From assembly GCF_003576645.1 (NCBI RefSeq), contig NC_044922.1, positions 23,932,834 to 23,996,833 on the forward strand: DNA of 64,000 bases, written 5' to 3'. Positions 23,276 through 34,000 of this stretch are shown here, piece by piece. Made by a program: the position numbers and the translations under genes. Position 1 is the stretch's first letter. Each line of letters opens with the position of its first letter. The notes below the pieces were generated by a model that saw nothing but the letters and a program-made list of their open reading frames with translations, was not told the DNA's origin and did no database searches. Source of the DNA: Ipomoea triloba. Taxonomy: Eukaryota > Streptophyta > Magnoliopsida > Solanales > Convolvulaceae.

Positions 23276-23728
23276 TTGTTGCTTTTCATCCAACGAAGCC
23301 ATTCTGAGGCCTCGCCCGTAACCATGAATGAAACGTAAGAGATACGGTGGTCTTCTGGAATCCCATGGTATTGAAAATACTCCTGCATCAAAAAAAATCC
23401 ATCCGTGAGGATCAGTACCCTCAAACTTAGGAAGATCAATTTTGAGGGTGAGGTTGCGTAGGGATGCCGTTTCATTGGAATTATCAGGATACAAACGGTT
23501 GGTCTGGGTAGTGTTTGAAAGATTAGCAGTGGGATTAGATGAAGGATTGGGAGTAGTGGTTTTGATGAGTTCAACTGTTTGGGCTAACTGTTGGATTGCA
23601 CGTTGCAAAGCTTAGGTACTTTGGTGTTGGAATAGAGATTGCTCTTGAAATTGCTTTCGAAGTTCAGTGATGGTGTCCTCCACAGTGGGTGGGGGCATGG
23701 TGTCGGGATGTGGCACATCAGTAGCCAT
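23276..23728 (-). pseudogene. Chromovirus gag N-terminal part
   Basis: The likely start is the ATG at 23728-23726 (MATDVPHPDTMPPPTVED). Three lesions are visible: TAA at codon 39 (23614-23612), a one-base excess in a run of eight T on the minus strand (23400-23407) that shifts the frame between LPKFEGTDPHGW and the downstream EYFQYHGIPEDHR segment, and the solo LTR after EASEWLRWMKSNN. Gag would form the particle shell; this copy cannot. Confidence 0.8.
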
Positions 23729-23743
23729 GCGAATCAAGGTGGG

Positions 23744-23761
23744 ATGGCAATGAAAGCACCA
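23744..23761 (-). promoter_or_regulatory. Primer-binding site
   Basis: On the minus strand TGGTGCTTTCATTGCCAT begins two bases after the 5' LTR. It starts with TGG, the complement of a tRNA CCA end. The primer tRNA was not identified. Confidence 0.6.
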
Positions 23762-23763
23762 GT

Positions 23764-24165
23764 TGATACGCTAACAAGTATCTAAAGTACTTTTCGAGCA
23801 AGTACAAGCTCCTTATGCCGTACTTTCGAGTGTACGAGACTCCGAGAACACTTAATAAAAACAAGGAAAGGAAAATTCTTATTCAGCTTGTTCATTCTTC
23901 GTAGAAATACATCACTTTTATAGTAGCTAAAGTCTGAATTATTTCGGAAATGAAATATGGAAATTGCATGCTTCAAGGAACTAAAATCAGGGAATTGATA
24001 TGATGAGAAGATTATATGCGGATTGATATTTTCTTCCATGCATGAGTCCTCAAATTGCTTCTTTACCCATAAACAAAAGATTCATTCCTTTTCTGTCGCC
24101 TAGCTCGTGTTGACCGTCGTACTTCCAGCTGCATGGGTTCTTCTGGTTGATTGGTGATCGTATCA
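23764..24165 (-). repeat. 5' LTR of the chromovirus
   Basis: 402 bp, TG...CA, followed by ACATA. It differs from the 3' LTR by A/G near 23839, A/C near 23945 and A/C near 24089. It is repeated again at 25478-25879 only because of the contig overlap. Confidence 0.92.
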
Positions 24166-24170
24166 ACATA

Positions 24171-24412
24171 CTTGAATGAAAAGTGAACACTAAAAACTAA
24201 ATATTTAGTAGATATATGGTAAAAGTTTGAAAGTTGAAATTGTAAACTTAACTAATTAGGTGAAGGAGTATTTTGTAAAATCTGTTGTAAAGAAAGTTAA
24301 CAAATGTAAATGAAAAAATAACATATATAAATTAATGATACTATGAAAAGTATATATTTCTTTTAGAAAATTTAATAAAAATAAAAGTTGCATTATATTA
24401 AATTATTCTATA
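24171..24412 (+). repeat. Host tandem unit at the right side of the chromovirus
   Basis: CTTGAATGAAAAGTGAAC and TTAGTAGATATATGG continue the unit cut at 15940 (CATGCTGGACATA), confirming insertion into the array. Confidence 0.55.
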
Positions 24413-24413
24413 N
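24413..24413. other. Single-N contig join 3
   Basis: The next 1.7 kb repeat 22701-24412. Confidence 0.9.
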
Positions 24414-26126
24414 CTTCCTTTTAATTTCTTGTCATTACTTTTGCCTTTTGCTATTTCAATTTCAAGTATGATTAGATAGATCTTTGTGGATTTGGATTGA
24501 GCAATGTTTTATGGATGTTCTTGAGCTTTGAATTGATCAATTAGGTTTTGCAATTGCTTTGATTATGAGTTTGATTGTGTGAATGGTGATCTTCTTTGAC
24601 TCTTGTGTGGGAATGATCAACCTATATGAGAGGTGTTTGGAGAAGGAGTCTCACCTACGAGAGTAGGGATACTCCTTAGCCTAGCCTAGCACGTTTCCTT
24701 CCCACCTTTGAGAAAAGGGGGATTGGAAGGCAAATAGCACACCATGTGTTCGATAATTTGCCTCACCTAGCCTAGTTGCCATGAGAATGGGACTATGGAC
24801 TAGATGATAGGCCAATGACCACGAGAGTGGCGTTGGCATAGTTGTCTTGCCTCATTTTCATTATCTAAGTGTTGCTAGCCTAGTATCTTAGGAAATCAAG
24901 GATACCTATATGAGTTGCAATATCCAAATCCTCCTTTCCACTTAATTGTTTCCTTTGTGTGTTCCTTATTTTCCTTATGTTTCAATAAGTTGTTGCTTTT
25001 CATCCAACGAAGCCATTCTGAGGCCTCGCCCGTAACCATGAATGAAACGTAAGAGATACGGTGGTCTTCTGGAATCCCATGGTATTGAAAATACTCCTGC
25101 ATCAAAAAAAATCCATCCGTGAGGATCAGTACCCTCAAACTTAGGAAGATCAATTTTGAGGGTGAGGTTGCGTAGGGATGCCGTTTCATTGGAATTATCA
25201 GGATACAAACGGTTGGTCTGGGTAGTGTTTGAAAGATTAGCAGTGGGATTAGATGAAGGATTGGGAGTAGTGGTTTTGATGAGTTCAACTGTTTGGGCTA
25301 ACTGTTGGATTGCACGTTGCAAAGCTTAGGTACTTTGGTGTTGGAATAGAGATTGCTCTTGAAATTGCTTTCGAAGTTCAGTGATGGTGTCCTCCACAGT
25401 GGGTGGGGGCATGGTGTCGGGATGTGGCACATCAGTAGCCATGCGAATCAAGGTGGGATGGCAATGAAAGCACCAGTTGATACGCTAACAAGTATCTAAA
25501 GTACTTTTCGAGCAAGTACAAGCTCCTTATGCCGTACTTTCGAGTGTACGAGACTCCGAGAACACTTAATAAAAACAAGGAAAGGAAAATTCTTATTCAG
25601 CTTGTTCATTCTTCGTAGAAATACATCACTTTTATAGTAGCTAAAGTCTGAATTATTTCGGAAATGAAATATGGAAATTGCATGCTTCAAGGAACTAAAA
25701 TCAGGGAATTGATATGATGAGAAGATTATATGCGGATTGATATTTTCTTCCATGCATGAGTCCTCAAATTGCTTCTTTACCCATAAACAAAAGATTCATT
25801 CCTTTTCTGTCGCCTAGCTCGTGTTGACCGTCGTACTTCCAGCTGCATGGGTTCTTCTGGTTGATTGGTGATCGTATCAACATACTTGAATGAAAAGTGA
25901 ACACTAAAAACTAAATATTTAGTAGATATATGGTAAAAGTTTGAAAGTTGAAATTGTAAACTTAACTAATTAGGTGAAGGAGTATTTTGTAAAATCTGTT
26001 GTAAAGAAAGTTAACAAATGTAAATGAAAAAATAACATATATAAATTAATGATACTATGAAAAGTATATATTTCTTTTAGAAAATTTAATAAAAATAAAA
26101 GTTGCATTATATTAAATTATTCTATA
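24414..26126 (-). other. Assembly duplicate of 22701-24412 (solo LTR end, gag start, 5' LTR, flank)
   Basis: The only difference seen is one extra C (TTTTGCCTTTTGC at 24440), which shifts the offset from 1713 to 1714. The gag stop, the homopolymer frameshift and the TSD ACATA are all repeated. It is an unmerged contig overlap and not a second element. Confidence 0.88.
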
Positions 26127-26590
26127 TAATTTTTGTGAAATTACATGAAGAATATAATATTATAACTGTTGTAATATATTTGTTTCATTTACATAACAAA
26201 GTATATATAAATGTGTTATATATGCTCGTTTCAATATTCTAATTATTTAAGGTGTATGAAAATTTAGAATTTTAATCTTAAATTCACAACAACAATAATA
26301 ATAACATAAAATTATGAACACAATTTATACTATACTACTAGTTTGAAAGAGAAAATCTCTTTTTTTTTGAAGATAACTAGAGATTATGATTAAAAATTGT
26401 GGGTATCATAGGTTGTGGATTATTACCGTGAATTAACGTGGCATTGAAATTAAAGAAATTATTTTTTTATTAAAAATTCGTACTTCAAATTAAATGTCAT
26501 TCGAAATCATTCCTCGAATCTATTGAAAATATGTAGGATTCTTAACTTTTTTCTAAAAAAATAAGAGCAATTTTTTTTATACATTTTCAA

Positions 26591-26594
<4 letters not shown>
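26127..26594 (+). repeat. Continuation of tandem unit, non-coding
   Basis: The words TTTTTGTGAAATTACATG, AACAAAGTATATATAA and GTTTGAAAGAGAAAATCTC are shared with 29820-30090. No gene is visible. Confidence 0.5.

Positions 26595-26643
<49 letters not shown>
26595..26643. repeat. TA microsatellite
   Basis: About 48 bp of TA, at the left edge of the LBD-fragment repeats. Confidence 0.9.
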
Positions 26644-26647
<4 letters not shown>

Positions 26648-27316
26648 ACAATTCACAATTTCAATAATTTAATACTTTATTATTTAATTAATTTTAACTT
26701 TTGGAATTTGAAAATTCAAAAAAATATTCAATTCAAAGTCTCAACTTTCTAATAGTAATATTTTTTTTGTCATTGTTTTAGTATAAAAAAAAATATAATT
26801 ACAAAATATGGAATAAAAAGATAACTGAAAAATAAAAAGGAAAGTTGAAAAAAAATCTGAATTTGCTTGAAAGGTTCTTGAAAGTTAACCGAGAAATGCT
26901 CACAAGGGTTTTGACACCATATCGACACTGTCACATATAGGATCGGATGAAATCTCTCTTCAAAAGTGGTTTGAAAACCGTCCAAAAGAGCTTCAGGATC
27001 AAACCGACCCTCCGACATGTAGGACAAATGTCAATTCCTTCTCCCAAACACCTACCTAAACCGCGTCCCCCCTCTTCCGTGCACCATTTTTATAAATCTC
27101 CCCTCCTTCACGTTCCTACCCACAACTACTTTACTCTTCACTTGAGATCTGCACCGCTAGTGTGCTATGAAATCATTTTAAAGTTACTATATATACACTT
27201 GCCAAATTAATTTAACTCTCACTTTGTCTCTTTCAATCACTTTCCACTATCAAACTCGCGAAATTAAAAACCTATATATAGCCCCATTCTTAACATAATT
27301 TGTAATAGAGACTGCT
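26644..27316 (+). repeat. LBD promoter/spacer block, copy D
   Basis: The AT-rich spacer, then GGATCGGATGAAATCTC, GGGATCAAACCGACCCTC-like and CCTATATATAGCCCC words, reproduce the LBD upstream block. The ORFs here are accidental. Confidence 0.55.
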
Positions 27317-27407
27317 ATGGCTAGTGGTGCCGGTTCTCCCTACGGTGCATGAAAATTCCTTCGCTCGAGGTGCGTTCCCGAATGTGTGTGTGCACCTTAC
27401 CTTCACA
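27317..27407 (+). pseudogene. LBD N-terminal fragment D
   Basis: MASGAGSPYGA then TGA at codon 12: the first Cys is Tyr and the second Cys codon TGC has become TGA. About 80 bp of exon 1 homology is followed by the AT-rich spacer, as in copies B and E. Confidence 0.7.
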
Positions 27408-27956
27408 TTTCAATTATTTATTAGTTTATTATTTTATTTATATTTATTTCAACGTTTGGAAATTGAAAATTAAAATATTCAATCCAAAGTCTCAACATTC
27501 TAATATTAATTTTTTTTCATTATTTTAGTATTAAAAAAACATAAATAATTACACAATATGGAAAAAAAATTGAAAATATAAAAGGAAAGTTGAAAAAAGT
27601 CAACATCTAGCCTAGAACTGCCCGTGCCCGCAAGTAGCTTGGAACTGATAGGATCGGATGTAATCTCCCTTTAAAAGTAGTTCAAAAATCCTTTAATGGA
27701 GATTTGAGATCAAACCGACCCTCCTATGTGTAGGACCAATATCAACCCCCCCCCCCCCCCCCTCGTCTTCCGACATTCCTACCCACAACTACTTCACTCT
27801 TCACTTCCAGTGTGCTATGAAATCGTTTTAAAGCTACTAAATATACACCTTCCAAATTAATTTAAATCTCACTTTTATCTCTTTCACTTTTCACTATATA
27901 TCCCCTCAAACCTATATATAGTCCTTTTCTAAACATAATTTGCAATCAAGATTGCA
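27408..27956 (+). repeat. Spacer and promoter block, copy E
   Basis: It repeats the order AT-rich spacer, TCGGATGTAATCTCCC, poly-C (about 27747), CTACCCACAACTACTTCACTC and CCTATATATAGTCC (about 27909), 50 bp before the next ATG. It is one period (about 640 bp) of a tandem repeat with 26644-27407. Confidence 0.6.
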
Positions 27957-28148
27957 ATGGCTAGTGGTGTCGGTTCTTCGTGTGGCGCATGCAAGTTTCT
28001 TTGCCGGAGGTGCGTTCCAGATTGTGTGTTTGTACCTTACTCTCACGATTTCAATTATTTAATAGTTTATTATTTTATTTATTTATTTCAACGTTTAATT
28101 TGGAATTTGAAAATTAAAATATTCAATCCAAAGTCTCTAACTTTCTAA
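27957..28148 (+). pseudogene. LBD N-terminal fragment E with intact C block
   Basis: The 63-aa ORF keeps all four zinc-block cysteines (SSCGACKFLCRRCVPDCVF, plus an extra Cys), then runs into the AT-rich spacer and ends at 28148. The GAS block is absent. It has the family TATA box and start context, so it could be transcribed as a zinc-block-only mini-protein. The spacer-derived tail argues for a pseudogene. Confidence 0.6.
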
Positions 28149-28325
28149 TATTAATTTTTGTTTTTCATAGTTTGAGTATTTTAAGAAAAAAAACAAAAAG
28201 AATTATAGAATATGGAACGAAATGAAAATTGAAAATATAAAAGGAACTTTGAAAAAAAATCCAAATCTGCACGAAAATTGCCCGAGAACTGCCCGCTAGT
28301 AGCTTGGTCCAAATCAACAGTGTCA
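28149..28325 (+). repeat. Partial LBD promoter block, fused to exon 2
   Basis: The block GGAACGAAATGAAAATTG to AGTAGCTTGGTCCAAATCAA stops and is joined directly to mid-exon 2. It preserves the uninterrupted version of the site where the LTR at 1733 inserted. Confidence 0.55.
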
Positions 28326-28517
28326 ATTGCGCCGTTTCCAGCCGGTGATCGGAACGCGACAAACCCCAGCACCGTTGATGGAGGGTTTTGGGCACCGGAG
28401 ATGGAAGCGGTCCCGTTTCCGGCTGAAGAGAGTAGCATGCGGAGAGCTTCACCATCGGACGTAGGTGAACTCCAAGCTTTAGCATTGAGAATCACCAAAA
28501 CCGAGCCTAGCTTCTAG
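28326..28517 (+). pseudogene. LBD exon 2, 3' part (copy F)
   Basis: [20 protein letters not shown] through the C-terminus KTEPSF and stop, in frame with 28278-28325. The intron, exon 1 and the coiled-coil start are missing. It is the remaining tail of the gene whose head is fragment E. Confidence 0.75.
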
Positions 28518-29427
28518 GTCGGCCGGCCTGTTCCAACCCTGATGGATTGACAGTTGTATTTTCATAATCTAGTTTTTATTTTCCATCTTTTTGCAATTTT
28601 CTTCAATTTTAACTTAAACGTATGTAAAAGTTTAAGGTAATCCTTTTAATTTTAATAATCTAGTTTAATTTCAACATTGCATCTCTTTTTAATTTCTAAA
28701 TGCACGAAATATTTCAAACTAATTAATTCTAATATTAGAAAGAGAATATCATACTTCATCGGGCAACATCAACAACGATTACAATAATTGTGTCATTTCA
28801 GATAAATAATAAAACACACATATATAATTTAAACCTAGTGATCACAAAGTCAAACTCCAATTTATTTACTAATCAATTTTCTATAAACCGCTAATATTAT
28901 CAGCTACTCATAACAACTAATATAAACAACTACGGAGTATTTGCTACCTACTATGCTAATTGCCAAATACACCTAAAATAATTAATATTTGACTACCGCT
29001 TTTACGTTACGTAACGTATGTAACGTTTTACGTTACGTTCAAAATTTATATAAATTATATGCATTTATGATTATGATATTCATTTATGAATATAATATTA
29101 TAATTATTGTAATATATTTGTGTCATTTACATTAAAGGTATCACGCGCCCGTGCATTGCACGCCTTTTTAGCGAACAATAAAAAATTTATTTACTAATCA
29201 ATTTTCTATAAATTGCATGTATTATTAGCTAGTAGTAATAGCTAATGAAAACAGCTATCAGCTATATATCAACTATTAACTGCTTTTACAATTCCCTAGC
29301 ATGTTCTTAACTGCGAACAAATACTTTGAATAAGTATGACGTAGATTTGCGTCATCTCATATTCTTGCTATTTGTGGCAACATTAATTTTATTCATAACG
29401 TACGTAACGTAAAACGTCACGCTTGAA

Positions 29428-29476
<49 letters not shown>

Positions 29477-30100
29477 GCATTTATGATATTATTTTACGCA
29501 CTCTATCATCGATTATATTTCAAAGGTTTTTATAATTCTTAAAAGGAATAAATAAATGGTGGAAATGATGTCAACAGTATCTAAGGTTGGACTTACAAAC
29601 TAAATATTTAGTAGATATATGGTAAAAGTTGAAAGTTGAAATTGTAAACCTAACTAATTAGGTGAAGATGTATTTTGTAAAATTTGTTGTTAAAAAAGTT
29701 GACAAAGGTTAAATGAAAAAATAACATTTTTAAATTAATGATACTATGAAAAGTATATATATATTTTAGAAAATTTAATAAAAATAAAAGTTGCATTATA
29801 CTGTATTAAATTATTCTATATAATTCTTGTGAAATTAAATGGAGAATATAATATTATAACTGTTGCAATATATTTGTGTCATTTACATAACAAAGTATAT
29901 ATAAGATGTGTTATATATGTTCGTTCCAATATTCTAATTATTTAAGTAGGGGTATGAAAATTTAGAATTTTGATCTTAAATTGACGACAACAATAATAAT
30001 AACACAAAATTGTTTTTCAAAAAAAATATAATAACACAAAATTATGAACACAATTTATACTAAACTACTAGTTTGAAAGAGAATCTCTTTTAAATTCAAA
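28518..30100 (+). repeat. LBD 3' flank and tandem units
   Basis: It repeats 2720-3250, then a unit with an ACGT-rich motif (about 29005-29040), a GCGCCCGTGCATTGCACG insertion (29141), a second ACGT motif (about 29397) and a TA run (29429-29473). No gene. Confidence 0.55.
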
Positions 30101-31079
30101 AAGATTTACAATGCCTGTTCACAACAGTATGCCAAAAGATTTCTAATCAAAACTTAAGCACCCCAAAAAAACAAAAGGAAAAGAAAAGGCAGATTATTTA
30201 TACTATAGATAGATACAATCAATGAGTAGAGATTATGAGCTTCATATCGCTATTCTTTCTGTCAAACATGCTATCAAGTTTAGCAATCAGATTTGAATAT
30301 CTATCGGTTTTCATTACATATTTCACTCCTTTACACCAAAACCAAATGTCTGACTCACTATGTTATACAAACAAACCTTCCCAAGAGGAGAAAACGCCAT
30401 CTGCTACAATTATCTCAGCTGGTTATGTTTTTACTTGCATTCTTTAACATCATATCATCGGCGACAGGCCCACAGGGTGTTGCCAGAAGCTAGAGAAAAC
30501 GCAAAATTGTATGTAAAGTCCGACCTGCAATTCTCATAACAGAAAACATGCGCATACCTACAGTTAATAAGGTACAATTAATGCACATACCAAAAGTCTA
30601 AAAATAATTTAACAGCTTTTGATATTTCTAAAGAAAAATAGTAATGTAAGTAATTTAATCTAACATTCTCTCTTTTGTTTTGCCCTCTAAAATCTTGATA
30701 GAAAACTGGACCACAACACTAACAGGGTGTTTTGGTGGAAAGAGGAAATTAGGGGAGAAAGGAATTGTAATTCCGTGGAAAAAGAATAAGGTGGGAATTC
30801 AATTTACATTATTTGGTAGGCAGGAATAGAATTGCTGGGAATTGAAAGGGAAGAAGTGAATAAAGACTAAAATGCCCGTGTATAATAATAATAATAAGGG
30901 CAAAATAGTAATATCAATTACTCAACTACCATAAGAAAGGAAAAAGAATTTAAAACAGTTAACACTGGCAGAGAAATGAAATTCAGATTGTAAAGGTGTG
31001 TAGAAAAGTTTTCATATTCCCAACAAGCAATAATCTCTTGACTTTAGAATGTAAATCTCTTACCAGAAATTGAATGATA
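30101..31079 (-). other. Downstream region and probable 3' UTR of RUS2
   Basis: No coding region is supportable. GGGTGTTTTGGTGGAAAGAGG at 30725 with AATTCCGTGG and AATTCAATTT words looks like one end of a MITE. The RUS2 transcript must end in this interval, but its poly(A) site cannot be fixed by eye. Confidence 0.4.
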
Positions 31080-34000
31080 CTAAAAGGCAAAACGACTTCC
31101 TCTACCATCAAGAAACTGGTCAGTATGCCACCCTTTGGCCTGCAGCTCAGATAGAAATGGACAGAATACATCATTCATCTTCTCGTAAGCCTCTTGCAGG
31201 ACATTTTCCCTCGAGCCATGAAAAGATTTCTCCATAGCTGAAGCATATGCGGCAACCAGCCATCCCCTCAGTGCATCTTCACCAGTAGCATTGTGCTCTA
31301 GAATCATGTCAGTACATCTAGGTCCGCGGCATAAGATAAATTTTTCTTCGGGCAAAACTTCTTTAAAGCGGTGTAGGTCTGATGGTCGAACAACACTACT
31401 CAGAGCTCTTCCCACCTTAACATTTCCAGCATCCTCTATTAGTCGTCCAGGAAATAGGAGGTCTTCTTGATATCTTAAGTCAGCTGGGCTAGATATTTTT
31501 CCTGTCTGGTTAAATTTAGGTTAAATTAGTAGACAAAAAGTGAAGATATACATCTAAGGGAAAATTACAATTTTCACCATAAGTTCTTGGATAATTGTTA
31601 TTTTTGTCCTTCTTGACCATGCTCATATTTTTTCCTTAATCTTTTATCCAAGTTGCTCTTTGCGTCCCTAGTTCTTGGATAATTATTATTTTCGTCCCTA
31701 ATTTTTGCACAATGCCTTCTACCAAGATTCTTTTTACTCCAAGACATTTTAATTGGGTGAAATTCTCCACATCTGCATCGTGAATCTTTAATCTAAAAAT
31801 TTGAGGACAAAGTAGTTGAATTCCCTGAAGTGTAAAATGTTCGGGAATTCAACTGCTCTGTCCTCAAATTTTCATATTAAAGGAGTGTAAATTGCCAGGG
31901 AATTTCACTGCTTCGTCTTCAAATTTTTAAATTAACGATTCGCGATGCAAATGTGGAGAGTTGCAACCAAATAAAATGTCTTATAGAGTGAAAAGAATCT
32001 TGGTAGAATGTATTGCCCAATAATTATGGACCGAATTAACAAAGACCAAAGAATTAGGGACAAAAAGAGTAACCTAGATAAAAGCTTAAGGATGAAATGC
32101 GAACACTAGCAAGAACTAGGGACAGAAATAATAATTACCTAATAACTTAAGAGTGAAAATTGCAATTCTCCCTACATCTCAACATCTCTGACATGAGTAT
32201 GAACCTTCACAAATGTTTTCACAATCAATGCAGTACGCTGTGGGTTTAATGTGTTGACAGGAGTAGCTTTCATTTCTTCTGTAACACTGTAGATATGTAC
32301 AGCAGCAAGTAAAGGTCCAACAACCATCTGCAGAATACGATAAAGTAGCCACATTGTCAACTATGTCTTAGTTGGGGAGAGGGGGTAATAAGTCAGTTGA
32401 CATCTGATTTTCAGAAAAAACTAATGCCGCAAAATGAATCCTACTAGATATGTGTTTGACCAACAATAGAAATAGGAAGAAACCCGAAAAAAAAAAAAAA
32501 AGGGATTTTCTTAATGCTGTAGAGGGATCATTGTACCTTTCCTTGCATTGATGAACAAATAGTAGATGCTAATTGAATTCCAGCCCCAATTCCAAGAACA
32601 TTAAAAAGTGTGGATATGGCTTCACCTTTTGCAAAAAGGTCACTAAGGTTGCCTTCTTTGGCAAATGATGAATATATTGGTAACCTTGTTGCTCTTGCTG
32701 CAACAACTGCCATTCCCTGGGAATACAAAATGAAAGAACAGAAGAAACTTTAAATACCAAATGGCAAGTAATACATCCACAAAATTGAAGAGATATTAAC
32801 ATATACTTTCAATGGTTAAGGCAATACAAGAACCCTTAGACAGCAAGAACGAAAGAGAAAAGTTAATGAGACGCTTTACAGCCAACACTCTCTATCATTG
32901 TCTTCCAGCAGCTCAGAGAAGGTAAAAACACAAATTTTAGAAACAAAAAAAATGGAGTGATCCCCTTAGAGCAGTAAATGCACGTGTCATTACCTTTGCA
33001 AAATTGCCAAGGCCAGCCATCTCAAGAAACAGGTGAGGACACAAAGGAGATAAAACTTCTAAACCAGTGCCGAGGTCATAAAGAACATCAGCTGCAAGGT
33101 AGAAAGTGTATTTCGGTCAGAATCTTGATAAATGACATTGAAACACAAAATATCAAATCAAATTATGAAGTATCAGGAAATATGAAAATTTGAAACGCAA
33201 TGAAAAAGCAATAAAGCAAAATATGGAAAAATAGACTAAAGCTGCAAACCTAAAATTCGCCAACGTTTAGGCTCAGAGTCCATTCTTGCACCTAAGTTGC
33301 TACATATAATCTTTCCCACATGCTGCATCCCATCTTTTAGTATCTGCATATGCAAATATGGTTCAACAGTGTCAGAGAGAAGTACCTTCAGGAGTTTATT
33401 TGATTATTTTTTCGAAGATATTTCGCATTACGATCTTACCCAACTCACAGCAGTTGCTTGTGCAGGGGTAGGTCTTAAGCCTGCAGCAAATAGTAAGGAC
33501 TGCAATGAAGTGAGATTTCAGAGAAAAATCATTGCAGTGGTGGAGAGTGTCGGGGAGTAAAGGTCACAAGGATGCTCAAAAACACTCCATAAAATTTTAA
33601 CTATAATTGTTACTCAAAAGGATGTAAAGCTGATCTAGACATCATATTCAGCTAACAAATTTTCTTTATCATTGAGTAATGGTACAAATCAGCTTATGTT
33701 TTCAAAATTGCAGAGGCTGCATAGTAAGAAGAAGACCTGAGTTGACAGTACAGACAATGCTGCACTAGAGAAATGTTGCAATGCTCGAAACTGTGTGTAT
33801 CTAAGATAGCCCTCATTCACACTGCAGCACACGAGAAGCATAACTACAATGAAGACTGTAACCAAAAACATGGATGAATTTTGCAGAAGTATAAAAGTAT
33901 TTGGCCAATAGAATCGCCAGTAGAACTCACCTATATGGATACCCTGACGGGAAAAATTTGTTTACAAAAGATTCAACAATTTTCTGTGCAACAGGTCTTG

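Larger units (their letters stand above)
15946..24165 (-). mobile_element. Ty3/gypsy chromovirus (Reina-like), flanked by TSD ACATA
   Basis: Both 402-bp LTRs start TGATACGC and end CGTATCA, and ACATA is repeated at 15941-15945 and 24166-24170. Gene order on the minus strand is gag, protease, RT, RNase H, integrase, chromodomain, so it is a chromovirus. If the 1531-bp assembly duplication and the 1335 bp of solo LTR plus its TSD are removed, about 5.35 kb remains; small size, short LTRs and the terminal chromodomain fit the Reina clade. The LTRs differ at only 3 of 402 sites, so insertion was recent. Gag and protease are nevertheless broken. Confidence 0.9.

Noticed and set aside
32978..33193. 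Plus-strand 71-aa ORF
   Set aside because: Antisense of RUS2 exon 7 and its intron.
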